This document shows positions 7,488 through 14,988 of a DNA stretch of 29,865 bases, in pieces. The notes beneath the pieces were generated by a model, which was given only the letters and a program-made list of their open reading frames with translations, searched no databases and was not told the DNA's origin. A program made the position numbers and the translations under genes. How positions within the stretch are numbered: position 1 is the first letter of the stretch; the number at the start of each line of letters is the position of its first letter. The DNA is taken from NCBI GenBank assembly GCA_946482335.1, contig CAMLRG010000053.1, forward strand, positions 1 through 29,865. Reading direction: 5' to 3'. This stretch comes from an uncultured Duganella sp. (GTDB taxonomy: Bacteria > Pseudomonadota > Gammaproteobacteria > Burkholderiales > Burkholderiaceae).

Positions 7488-9632
7488 ATGCGCAACACAT
7501 CCCGTACCACCATCGCTGCGATGGTCATGCTGGCTTGTGCCAGCCTGGCCCAGGCCGCCGACACGACGGTCGGCAACCTGACCTTCTACACCAACACCAA
7601 GGCGAACTCGGCGGAAGCCGTGCTGAAAGCCAACGCCGCGCGCTTCGGCCTGCCCGCCGGCCTGGACAACCTGGTGCTGGTGTCGGTCAAGGAATCGCTG
7701 ACCGCCAAGCACTACACCTACCAGCAAATGCTGCGCGGCCTGCCCGTCGACCGGGCCCAGATCATCGTATCGATCGGCAGCAATGGCGAGCTGCAGAAGA
7801 TCTTCAACGAGACGCGCCACATTTCCGCCAAGGTCGATGCGGACGCCGTCAACCAGCTGTACAACCAGGCCCAGATCAGCGAGGACGAAGCGCTGGACAA
7901 GGGCTGGAAGAACATGAATGTCCAGCACAAGCTGGTCAGCGTGCCGTCCACCACCCTGGTGTGGGTCCCGACCAAGGATGGCATGCAGTTGGCGCGCAAA
8001 GTCGCGATCGAAGCGGAAATGCCGACCGGCGGCTTCGTGCAGTATTTGAATGCCCACGACGGCAGCCTGATCGATTCCTACAGCACCTCGCTGCCGCGCA
8101 CCAGCAAAGGCGGCGAACGCAGCATCGCGGCCCGTGCCGCGGCGCCGGGCCAGATGCTGGACCGCCGGGCCGCGACGCAGCAAGCGAAGGACGAGGGCAA
8201 GGCCACGGCCGGCACCAGCAAGACCGGCGGCGCCGGCACCATCACCACCCTGGCCGCGTCCGGGATCAATGGCAGCGGTTACGCCTTCGATCCCGATCCG
8301 CGCACCGCGCTGAACACCGATGGGCTGACCGATACCTCGGCCGCATCCGCCTTCGACGCCGCCTACTCGACCAAGACGCTGCGCGACCTGACCGTGACGT
8401 CCGGCGTCTACAAGCTGACCGGTCCTTACGTCAACATCAAGAACATTGAAGCGCCGAACACGGGCCCGAGCACCACCACCAATGGCGTCTGGACCGCCAA
8501 GCGCGGCAACAATGCCTTCGACGACACCAATGTGTACTTCCACCTGGACCAGAACCAGCGCTATATGCAGTCGCTGGGCTTTACCGGCACCAAGGGCATC
8601 ATCGAGCGCTCCTTCGACGTCGATACCGATGGCTTGAATGGCGACGACAACTCGCATTACAGCTACGGCGGCGCCACCGATTACCTGGCATTCGGCCACG
8701 GCTGCGTCAACGACAGCGAAGATGCCGACGTCATCCTGCATGAATACGGTCATGGCATCCAGCACAACATCAACTCCAGCTGGTCCGGCGGCGACACCGG
8801 TGCGATGGGTGAAGGGTTCGGCGACTACTGGGCCGCCTCGTATTCCTACAGCACCCCGAACGGCCGTGTCTACCATCCGGAGTGGGCATTCAGCTGGGAT
8901 GGCCACGGTTCGTGCTGGGCCGGCCGCATGTTGAACCGCACTGACGCAAAGTACAACAGCAGCAAGACTTACGGCGCACACCAGTCGGTCACTGAAAACG
9001 GCGTGACGTTCCAGTCCGACGAATTGTGGTCGGCGCCGCTGTACCAATCCATGGTGTCGCTGATCGCGGCCGGCAAGCCGCGCGCCAACATCGACAAGAT
9101 CATCCTGGAAGCCCACTTTGGCCTCGGCTCCAACATCAAGATGCCGGCGATGGCCACGGCGATCGTGAACGCGGCCAAAGCGCTGTTCCCATCGGACTTG
9201 AGCTATGCCAATACGTTCCAGGCCAAGTTCGAAGCCCAGAACATCCTGACCGCGACCTGCACGCCGGTGAACCTGGGCGAGACGGAAAGCAATAACACCA
9301 TTGGCACGGCCAACCCGATCAGCCAGTCCTGCACCACGGCCAGCGGCAATATGGGTTCCAGCACGGATTCCGATTACTTCGCCATCACGGTACCGGCCGG
9401 CAAGACGCTGACCGCCACCATGACGCCCAATGCATCGTCCGACTACGACCTCAAGCTCTACAACAGTGCCGGCACCCAGCTGGCCCAGAGCGTGAACGGT
9501 ACCGGCCAAGCCGATACCGTAACGCGCGCCAACACGGGCTCGACTGCTGTAACGTGGTACGCCAGGGTGTATTACTACAGTGGCGGCACTGGCGCCACCA
9601 GTGGGACGTACACGCTGAAAGCCTCCTGGTAA
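7488..9632 (+). CDS. secreted M36 (fungalysin-like) zinc metalloprotease with C-terminal PPC domain
   Basis: The preproenzyme has 714 residues. The signal peptide is cleaved near Ala23 (SLAQA-ADT). An FTP/PepSY-like propeptide follows, with KHYTYQQMLRGLPVDRAQII at about 74-93. The catalytic domain carries HEYGH (His418, Glu419, His422) and, about 20 residues later, GAMGEGFGDYWA with Glu442 as third zinc ligand, the M36 arrangement. The C-terminal 110 residues form a PPC domain (NLGETESNNTIGTAN to the end), which is usually removed or used in surface targeting during export. It should degrade extracellular protein for nutrition. The start at 7488 has AGGAGA upstream; an in-frame ATG at 7422 does not give a signal peptide. 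It is monocistronic, ending in a strong terminator. M4-type thermolysin is the nearest alternative. Confidence 0.85.
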   Translation: MRNTSRTTIAAMVMLACASLAQAADTTVGNLTFYTNTKANSAEAVLKANAARFGLPAGLDNLVLVSVKESLTAKHYTYQQMLRGLPVDRAQIIVSIGSNGELQKIFNETRHISAKVDADAVNQLYNQAQISEDEALDKGWKNMNVQHKLVSVPSTTLVWVPTKDGMQLARKVAIEAEMPTGGFVQYLNAHDGSLIDSYSTSLPRTSKGGERSIAARAAAPGQMLDRRAATQQAKDEGKATAGTSKTGGAGTITTLAASGINGSGYAFDPDPRTALNTDGLTDTSAASAFDAAYSTKTLRDLTVTSGVYKLTGPYVNIKNIEAPNTGPSTTTNGVWTAKRGNNAFDDTNVYFHLDQNQRYMQSLGFTGTKGIIERSFDVDTDGLNGDDNSHYSYGGATDYLAFGHGCVNDSEDADVILHEYGHGIQHNINSSWSGGDTGAMGEGFGDYWAASYSYSTPNGRVYHPEWAFSWDGHGSCWAGRMLNRTDAKYNSSKTYGAHQSVTENGVTFQSDELWSAPLYQSMVSLIAAGKPRANIDKIILEAHFGLGSNIKMPAMATAIVNAAKALFPSDLSYANTFQAKFEAQNILTATCTPVNLGETESNNTIGTANPISQSCTTASGNMGSSTDSDYFAITVPAGKTLTATMTPNASSDYDLKLYNSAGTQLAQSVNGTGQADTVTRANTGSTAVTWYARVYYYSGGTGATSGTYTLKASW

Positions 9633-9656
9633 TTAAAGAGCGCACCCCCGCGCCAT

Positions 9657-9694
9657 GACCGCCTCGCCCAGCCGGGCAGGCGGTCTTTTTTTTT
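9657..9694 (+). terminator. rho-independent terminator of the M36 protease gene
   Basis: GACCGCCT (9657-9664) pairs with AGGCGGTC (9678-9685), extended inside by GCCC/GGGC with a one-base bulge and a 4-nt loop. Nine consecutive T follow. It lies 24 nt after the protease stop and separates that gene from the sensor kinase. Confidence 0.9.
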
Positions 9695-9762
9695 GTCGGA
9701 ATTCGCTTACAATGGATTCCGCCTGTGAAACGTTTGTAACTTTCTCAACAAAAGTCAACAAT

Positions 9763-12009
9763 ATGCAAAGCGACTTGGGCAAGTTTATCCTGGAAGAAGC
9801 GCCTGGCGGGATCATCGCCACGGACGCCCACGATACGGTGATTTTCTGGACCAAGGGCGCCACGCACATTTACGGCTACAGCGCCGAGGAAGCACGCGGC
9901 CAACGGCTGGCCGAGCTGATCGGCATGCCGGACCATCCTGTGCGCCAGGAGTTCGGCGCGGATTTCGAATACTTGCGGCGCCGCAAAGATGGCCAGGCCG
10001 TGTATGTGGGGGCCGCCTGCAAGCCGGTGTACAGTGAGCAGGGCGAGATCCAGTACATCATCCACAGCCAGAATGACATCACCGATGCGAAGGCGTTGCG
10101 CGATGCGCGTCAGGTGGAGTCGCGTTACCGCGGTTTGCTGGAATCGATGCCCGATGCCATCGTCATGGCCAATTCCACCGGCCGCATCGTGCTGGTCAAC
10201 AGCCAGGCTGAGCGGCTGTTCGGCTTCGCCCCGCGCGAGCTGCTGGGCCAGCCGGTCGAGGTGCTGCTGCCGCAGCGCTTCCGGGGCGGCCATGTGTCGC
10301 ACCGCGCCCAGTATTTCGTGCAGCCGCGCACACGCACCATGGGCGCCGGCCTGGAATTGTATGGCTTGCGCAAGGATGGGCTGGAATTTCCGGTGGAGAT
10401 CAGCCTCAGCATGATCCAGATGGAAGAAGGCGCCATCGTCATGAGTGCCATCCGCGATATCGGCGACCGCAAGAAAGCCGAGCAGAAATTCCGGGGGTTG
10501 CTGGAATCGGCGCCCGATCCGATGGTCATCGTCAATGCGCGCGGCGAAATCGTGCTGGTCAACACGCAGACCGAGCAAATGTTCGGCTACCAGCGCCAGG
10601 AGTTGCTGGGCAAGCCCATTGAAATCCTGATACCGGCGCGCTTTGCCGGGCGCCATCCGGCCGCGCGCAGCAGCTTTTTCGAGAAAGCCCAGCCGCGCGC
10701 GATGGGGGCCGGCACCGAGTTGTATGCGATGCGCCGCGATGGTTCCGAATTTCCGGTGGAAATCAGCCTGAGCCCCTTGAAAACGGAGGACGAGTTGCTG
10801 GTGTCCAGTGCCATCCGCGACATCAGCGGCCGCCGCCAGATCGAGCGCAAGCTGCTGGAACAGAAACTCGAACTGGAGCAAGCCAGCAAGGCCAAGGATC
10901 GCTTCCTCGCCAGCATGTCACATGAATTGCGCACCCCGCTGAACGCCATCCTCGGCTTCGGCCAGCTGCTGCACAATGAAAACCTGCCATTGAGCCAGGC
11001 GCAGCGCTTCGCCTTTGCCGGCAACATCGTGCAAGCCGGACAGCACCTGCTGCATTTGATTAATGAAACCCTGGATCTGGCCAAGATTGAAGTGGGCGCC
11101 GTCACGCTTTCCCTGGAGCCAGTGGCCTTGGACGACTTGCTGCATGAAGCCAGCAAGATGATCGAGGCCATGGCGACGGCGCGCGGCGTCACCGTCGCGC
11201 TGGCCGAACCGCGTGGCCTGTTCGTCAAAGCCGACCGCATCCGCCTGCGGCAAATCGTCCTCAACTTGCTGACCAATGCGGTCAAGTACAACAGCAAGCA
11301 TGGCCATGTCTGGGTGGCGGTCGGCACCGGCGATGCGGGCCGGACCTGGCTGTCGGTGCGTGACGATGGGCCCGGCCTCAGCGGCGAACAGTTGGCCGGT
11401 TTGTTCCAACCCTTTAACCGGCTGGGCCAGGAAGGCGGGTCGGAAGAGGGCAGCGGCATCGGGCTGGTGCTGAGCAAACGGCTGGCCGAGCTGATGAACG
11501 CGACCATTGGTGTCACCAGCGCGGTGGGGCAGGGCAGCACATTTACCGTCGAGATGGAATCGACGGAAGCCCCGACCCTGCAGCGCCAACCCGCGCAGGA
11601 CGAGGTGGCGCTGCCAACCATGGCACGGAATGGCAAACCGCGGCTCCTGTATGTGGAAGATAACCCGGCCAACCTGAAGCTGGTGCAGGAGATCGTCAAG
11701 CTGCACCTGGAAGTGGAATTGCTGGCGGCGACCGATGGCAATACTGGCGTGGCCATGGCGCACGATTACCGGCCCAATGTCATCCTGATGGATATGAACT
11801 TGCCCGGCATCAGTGGGCGCGAAGCCCAGCGCCGCTTGCGCCAGCACCCGGCCACGCGCGATATTCCCATCATTGCCCTATCGGCCAACGCCATGCCGCT
11901 CGACGTGCAAGCGGCGCTGGAAGCCGGCTTTTTCCGCTACCTGACGAAACCGCTCAATATCGGCGATTTCCTGCAGGTGGTGGGCGAAGCGCTGGAACAG
12001 ACGCGCTAA
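9763..12009 (+). CDS. cytoplasmic hybrid sensor histidine kinase (PAS-PAS-PAS-HisKA-HATPase-REC)
   Basis: The protein has 748 residues and no membrane segment. There are three PAS domains (about 5-110, 121-240 and 242-362); the second and third are close copies, each with AIRDI-type PAC ends. The HisKA domain has FLASMSHELRTPLNAI (His387). The ATPase has the N box NLLTNAVKYN (Asn505), DDGPGLS and GSGIGLVLSKRL. The C-terminal receiver has VEDNPAN, MDMNLPG (Asp677) and LTKP (Lys729). It should sense an intracellular cue such as redox or a ligand and pass phosphate through its receiver to an HPt. No HPt or output gene is adjacent. ATG 9763 is preferred: an ATG at 9712 overlaps a TACAAT (-10-like) box, although 9763 lacks a clear ribosome site. 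Confidence 0.9.
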   Translation: MQSDLGKFILEEAPGGIIATDAHDTVIFWTKGATHIYGYSAEEARGQRLAELIGMPDHPVRQEFGADFEYLRRRKDGQAVYVGAACKPVYSEQGEIQYIIHSQNDITDAKALRDARQVESRYRGLLESMPDAIVMANSTGRIVLVNSQAERLFGFAPRELLGQPVEVLLPQRFRGGHVSHRAQYFVQPRTRTMGAGLELYGLRKDGLEFPVEISLSMIQMEEGAIVMSAIRDIGDRKKAEQKFRGLLESAPDPMVIVNARGEIVLVNTQTEQMFGYQRQELLGKPIEILIPARFAGRHPAARSSFFEKAQPRAMGAGTELYAMRRDGSEFPVEISLSPLKTEDELLVSSAIRDISGRRQIERKLLEQKLELEQASKAKDRFLASMSHELRTPLNAILGFGQLLHNENLPLSQAQRFAFAGNIVQAGQHLLHLINETLDLAKIEVGAVTLSLEPVALDDLLHEASKMIEAMATARGVTVALAEPRGLFVKADRIRLRQIVLNLLTNAVKYNSKHGHVWVAVGTGDAGRTWLSVRDDGPGLSGEQLAGLFQPFNRLGQEGGSEEGSGIGLVLSKRLAELMNATIGVTSAVGQGSTFTVEMESTEAPTLQRQPAQDEVALPTMARNGKPRLLYVEDNPANLKLVQEIVKLHLEVELLAATDGNTGVAMAHDYRPNVILMDMNLPGISGREAQRRLRQHPATRDIPIIALSANAMPLDVQAALEAGFFRYLTKPLNIGDFLQVVGEALEQTR

Positions 12010-12084
12010 GCACGAGGTTTCACGTGTAACGGCACTAGAGTGAAAATCAATCTTGCAGTCTTGCTAGCATCGGGCATCATGTCC

Positions 12085-12091
12085 GGGGAGG
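12085..12091 (+). promoter_or_regulatory. strong ribosome binding site deciding the start of the prodomain-like gene
   Basis: GGGGAGG lies 5 nt before ATG 12097. The alternative GTG at 12040 has no comparable site, but would add residues that look like a weak signal peptide (MKINLAVLLASGIMSGEA). Confidence 0.5.
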
Positions 12092-12096
12092 CCCAG

Positions 12097-12492
12097 ATGG
12101 TCGAGCTCCAACTCACCGTCGAAGCTGGCGATGCCCAGCCCATCGTACAGGTTAATCTGGCCAACCATGGCCGGCGCCCGGTGAAGGTCTTGCAGGCGCT
12201 CGCCACGGAGCAGGAAATGTTCGGCAAGCTGTTCGACCTGCGCGATGCCGCCAGCGGCGAAGCACTGGAATATCAGGGCATCATGGTGAAGCGCGGCCCA
12301 TTGACGGACGAGGATTACCTGGTGCTGCCCCCTGGCGCGCGGCGCCGCAACGAGATCGACCTGGGGCGCGCCTATGCGTTCAAGCCGGGACGCCATGCGT
12401 ACACCATCAGTTACACCGGCCACTACCTGGGGGAGGGGAAGGAAATGCCGCTCAGCGCGGGACCGGTACGCTTCGAATATACCGGACGCTGA
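12097..12492 (+). CDS. stand-alone beta-sandwich protein related to the M35 protease prodomain
   Basis: The product has 131 residues from ATG 12097, or 150 with a possible signal peptide from GTG 12040. It resembles residues about 24-135 of the M35 protease encoded opposite. Matching blocks are LFDLRDAASGEALEYQGIMV with LFDVTRDGAKVAYEGMHV, VKRGPLTDEDYLVLPPG with VKRAAPTAADYYVIQPG, and GRHAYTISYTG with GDYTIRYST. It has no HEXXH and no catalytic domain, so it is the propeptide module alone. It could inhibit the protease, act as a folding chaperone in trans, or bind another partner. Export depends on which start is used. The gene converges on the protease gene with 13 nt between stop codons. 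Confidence 0.65.
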   Translation: MVELQLTVEAGDAQPIVQVNLANHGRRPVKVLQALATEQEMFGKLFDLRDAASGEALEYQGIMVKRGPLTDEDYLVLPPGARRRNEIDLGRAYAFKPGRHAYTISYTGHYLGEGKEMPLSAGPVRFEYTGR

Positions 12493-12505
12493 GCGGCGCC
12501 GCTAG

Positions 12506-13570
12506 TTATTGCAGGGCAGGGGTGTTTTCGCCGAAATATTCATGCGAGTCGGCGTTGTCGATCGCCTTGTTCGGATCGCTGATCGCCAGGCTCGATGCGG
12601 CCGACTGGCCATAAGCCCAGTCGTCGGTACCGGCCACCACGTTGAAGTGGCTCATTTCATGCACCAGGGTGCCGCCCTTGGAGTCGGTACCGGTCATCGG
12701 CGCGCTCCAGAACGCCTTGCAGACGTAGATCTTGTAAGGCTGGGTCGGGTACACGTAAGCGTAGTAAGTCTTCTTGCAGCCGCAATCGACGGTGATGGGC
12801 TTGGTCGCGAACGCGTCCTTGATCGACGCGAAGTGCGCCTTCACCGTAGCGTAGCGGCCGGCGTCATAGGTGCCGAACCACTTGGTGTAGCGGGTGCCGC
12901 TCTTGTTGGCCGCCAGGTAGGCATCGCCATCGTTCGACATGCTTTGCGCGGCCGAAACGGCGCTTGCGATGTCCGCCTGCTGCGACGTGGTGCATTTGCT
13001 GTAGCTCAGGCCCGCGGCGCCTGGCGACGGCTGTTCCGGTGCCTTGGCCACGCTGCCGCGCGGCAGGGTGCCTTCGATGGACACGCTCAACGCATCGGAC
13101 TGCAGGGTGTCGGACTGCTTCTTGTCCATCGCCTTGCCGGCGGCATCGATATGGCTGAACAGCTTGGGCGACTTGGTGCTGTAGCGGATGGTGTAATCGC
13201 CCGAGATGCTCATGTTATACATCTGCGACAGTTCCACCGTCACCTTGTGCGACTTGCCCGGTTGGATCACGTAGTAATCGGCTGCGGTCGGCGCGGCGCG
13301 CTTGACGTGCATCCCTTCATACGCCACCTTGGCACCGTCGCGCGTCACGTCGAACAGGGATTCTTCGATGTCGCCGAATGGCGTATGCCACTTCAGGATG
13401 TATTGCGGCGCTGCCGACGTATTGGTCAGCGTGACGTGTACCACCACGTCGTCGCGTGGACCAAGCGCGCGTTTGTCCATGCTGATGCTGGCGGTCAGGC
13501 CATCGGCCGCATACGCGCCCATGCTAATGGAAGCAGCGAGTGCAAAGCCGCCAAGGTGTTTCCAGTTCAT
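12506..13570 (-). CDS. secreted M35 peptidyl-Lys zinc metalloendopeptidase
   Basis: This 354-aa preproenzyme has a signal peptide (cleaved near Ala21) and a beta-sandwich prodomain to about residue 170. A proline-rich linker leads to a catalytic domain starting near LSYSKC (188-193). The aspzincin motif is complete: HEMSH (His304, Glu305, His308) and GTDDWAYG (Asp317 as third ligand). Four cysteines (193, 263, 265, 284) are spaced almost as in the fungal enzyme GfMEP, whose pairs are Cys5-Cys75 and Cys77-Cys97. Such enzymes cut on the N-terminal side of lysine; that specificity is inferred from the family. The start at 13570 has GGAGAG upstream. It should be a second extracellular protease beside the M36 enzyme. 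Confidence 0.88.
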   Translation of the reverse strand: MNWKHLGGFALAASISMGAYAADGLTASISMDKRALGPRDDVVVHVTLTNTSAAPQYILKWHTPFGDIEESLFDVTRDGAKVAYEGMHVKRAAPTAADYYVIQPGKSHKVTVELSQMYNMSISGDYTIRYSTKSPKLFSHIDAAGKAMDKKQSDTLQSDALSVSIEGTLPRGSVAKAPEQPSPGAAGLSYSKCTTSQQADIASAVSAAQSMSNDGDAYLAANKSGTRYTKWFGTYDAGRYATVKAHFASIKDAFATKPITVDCGCKKTYYAYVYPTQPYKIYVCKAFWSAPMTGTDSKGGTLVHEMSHFNVVAGTDDWAYGQSAASSLAISDPNKAIDNADSHEYFGENTPALQ

Positions 13571-13661
13571 TCGTCTCTCCATCCGGTGATTGGGTTTTTC
13601 GGAGGGCCTGGTGCGGCCCGCGGCTCAATCTTGAAGGGACGGGACAGGCAGTTCAACCGAA

Positions 13662-13677
13662 TTTCGCAAGTGCGAAA
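13662..13677. repeat. palindrome upstream of the M35 protease gene, possible operator
   Basis: TTTCGCA-AG-TGCGAAA is a perfect 7-bp dyad about 92 nt before the protease start and 31 nt after the rodA stop. It has no trailing T-run in the rodA direction, so it is a poor terminator. A regulator binding site is possible. Confidence 0.3.
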
Positions 13678-13707
13678 AAGGCTGTCACCATTTCAACAAC
13701 ATTTACG

Positions 13708-14856
13708 TTAAACCCTGGACAGGAAGGCTTTGTTTGTCCAATTCTGGACATTTGTAACATGGCTGGCGGCGCTTTGACGTCGGATCGCCATCAGGATGCC
13801 GCAACCCAGGCCAAGCGTCGCCAGCGCCGTGCCGCCGTAGCTGAAGAAGGGCAGCGGCACGCCAACCACCGGTACCACGCCACTGACCATGCCGATATTG
13901 ATGAAGACATAGGTAAACAGGATCATCGTGACCGCCCCGCCCAGCAGGCGCGAAAACCTGGTGGTGGCGGCGGCGGAGATCTGCAATCCGCGCAGGACCA
14001 GCAAAGCGTACATCAGCAACAGCAGCGCCGCACCGGCCAGGCCGAATTCTTCGGCGAAGACGGAAAAGATGAAATCGGTCGACCGCTCAGGAATGAAGCC
14101 CAGGTGGCCTTGGGTACCATCCATCCAGCCGCGCCCCGTCACGCCGCCGGAGCCGATGGCCGTCACCGCTTGCGTGATCTGGAAGCCTTTGCCCATCGGA
14201 TCGGCGCCCGGATCGAGGAAGGTCAGGACGCGTTGCCGCTGGAAGTCGTGCAGCAGGTGCCACACCACCGGTGCCGCCGCGAGAGCGCTGGCGGCCAGCG
14301 CCGCCAATGCTTTCCACGACAGGCCGGCCAGCACAATGACATAGAAACCGGCCGCCAGCACCAGCATGGCGGTACCAAAATCGGGCTGCCTGGCGATCAG
14401 TCCCACCGGTATCGCCAACAGTACCGCCGCGACGACGAATACCTGCCACCCTCTGGCGCCGTCAAAGCGTTGGAAATACCAGGCCAGCATGACCGGCATC
14501 GCGATCTTCATCATCTCGGACGGCTGGAAGTCGTGGCCGATATTGAGCCAGCGTGTCGAGCCCTTCTTGGTGACTCCGAACAGGAATACCGCGAGCAACA
14601 AGGCCACGCCCAGGGAGTAAAGGGTCACGGCATGGCGCATCAGCAGCGGCGGCGGGATGTTCGCGGCGGCCCACATCAGTGCCAGCGCCATCAGCACATT
14701 GCGCAGCTGGAGTTCGAAACGGCCGGGGAAGTCCGCCGAAGCGGAGTACAAGGTAAGCAGCCCGGTGGCCAGCAGCAAGCCGAGGATGGCAGCCAAGGGC
14801 GCGTCAACGGCCAGCACCGGCCGCAGGCGGCGCCAAAGCGAAGCACGGTGTGTCAT
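13708..14856 (-). CDS. rodA: RodA-type SEDS peptidoglycan glycosyltransferase (paralogue)
   Basis: This is a 382-aa polytopic membrane protein of the FtsW/RodA/SpoVE family. Visible signatures are KKGSTRWLNIG, QPSEMMKIAMP, ARQPDFGTAMLV, GRGWMDGTQGHLGFIPERST followed by DFIF, and the C-terminal GVPLPFFSYGGTALATLGL. Asp261 corresponds in position to the catalytic Asp of E. coli RodA (in TDFIF). RodA polymerises lipid II for side-wall growth with the transpeptidase PBP2. Here there is no mreBCD and no full mrdA. Only a 37-codon PBP2-anchor-like ORF precedes it, overlapping by ATGA. It may be a second rodA used in special conditions, or the relic of a duplicated mrdA-rodA pair. The membrane and catalytic motifs look intact. 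Confidence 0.88.
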   Translation of the reverse strand: MTHRASLWRRLRPVLAVDAPLAAILGLLLATGLLTLYSASADFPGRFELQLRNVLMALALMWAAANIPPPLLMRHAVTLYSLGVALLLAVFLFGVTKKGSTRWLNIGHDFQPSEMMKIAMPVMLAWYFQRFDGARGWQVFVVAAVLLAIPVGLIARQPDFGTAMLVLAAGFYVIVLAGLSWKALAALAASALAAAPVVWHLLHDFQRQRVLTFLDPGADPMGKGFQITQAVTAIGSGGVTGRGWMDGTQGHLGFIPERSTDFIFSVFAEEFGLAGAALLLLMYALLVLRGLQISAAATTRFSRLLGGAVTMILFTYVFINIGMVSGVVPVVGVPLPFFSYGGTALATLGLGCGILMAIRRQSAASHVTNVQNWTNKAFLSRV

Positions 14857-14966
14857 TGCAAAGCCTGGAGCCAGGTGACGCGGGCGGCGAGTGCGAGAAA
14901 ACCCAGGAGGGTGATGGCGCCGAGCAGTGAGAGGCGACGCCGGAATTGTTTCTGTTCTTTGTCCAT
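14853..14966 (-). CDS. 37-aa membrane peptide resembling the N-terminal anchor of PBP2 (truncated mrdA)
   Basis: The ORF encodes MDKEQKQFRRRLSLLGAI followed by a hydrophobic helix ending ALAARVTWLQALQ. Basic residues, one membrane helix and an AAR.WLQ exit are typical of the first 40 residues of PBP2, the transpeptidase partner of RodA. The reading frame then stops, and the stop overlaps the rodA ATG by 4 nt, the coupling seen in real mrdA-rodA pairs. No transpeptidase domain follows. It lies 22 nt after phaC, and a TATAAT (14979-14974, minus strand) in that gap could start a near-leaderless transcript. It may be a decayed pbp2 or a retained micro-protein that helps RodA insert or fold. Similarity is by eye over a short stretch. 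Confidence 0.5.
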   Translation of the reverse strand: MDKEQKQFRRRLSLLGAITLLGFLALAARVTWLQALQ

Positions 14967-14988
14967 GGCCGAAATTATAAGGCCAGGG

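Noticed and set aside
7470..9509. Minus-strand open frame of 679 codons opposite the M36 protease
   Set aside because: The protease on the plus strand has a signal peptide, complete zinc motif, PPC domain and terminator; the antisense frame has no recognisable motif.
12492..12503. AGCGGCGCCGCT palindrome between the convergent stops as a bidirectional terminator
   Set aside because: It is self-complementary without a loop and no T-run follows on either strand.
14967..14988. Confident promoter for the PBP2-anchor ORF and rodA at the TATAAT in this gap
   Set aside because: The -10 is perfect but no -35 is recognisable, and the transcript would start almost at the ATG; kept only as a remark under the gene.
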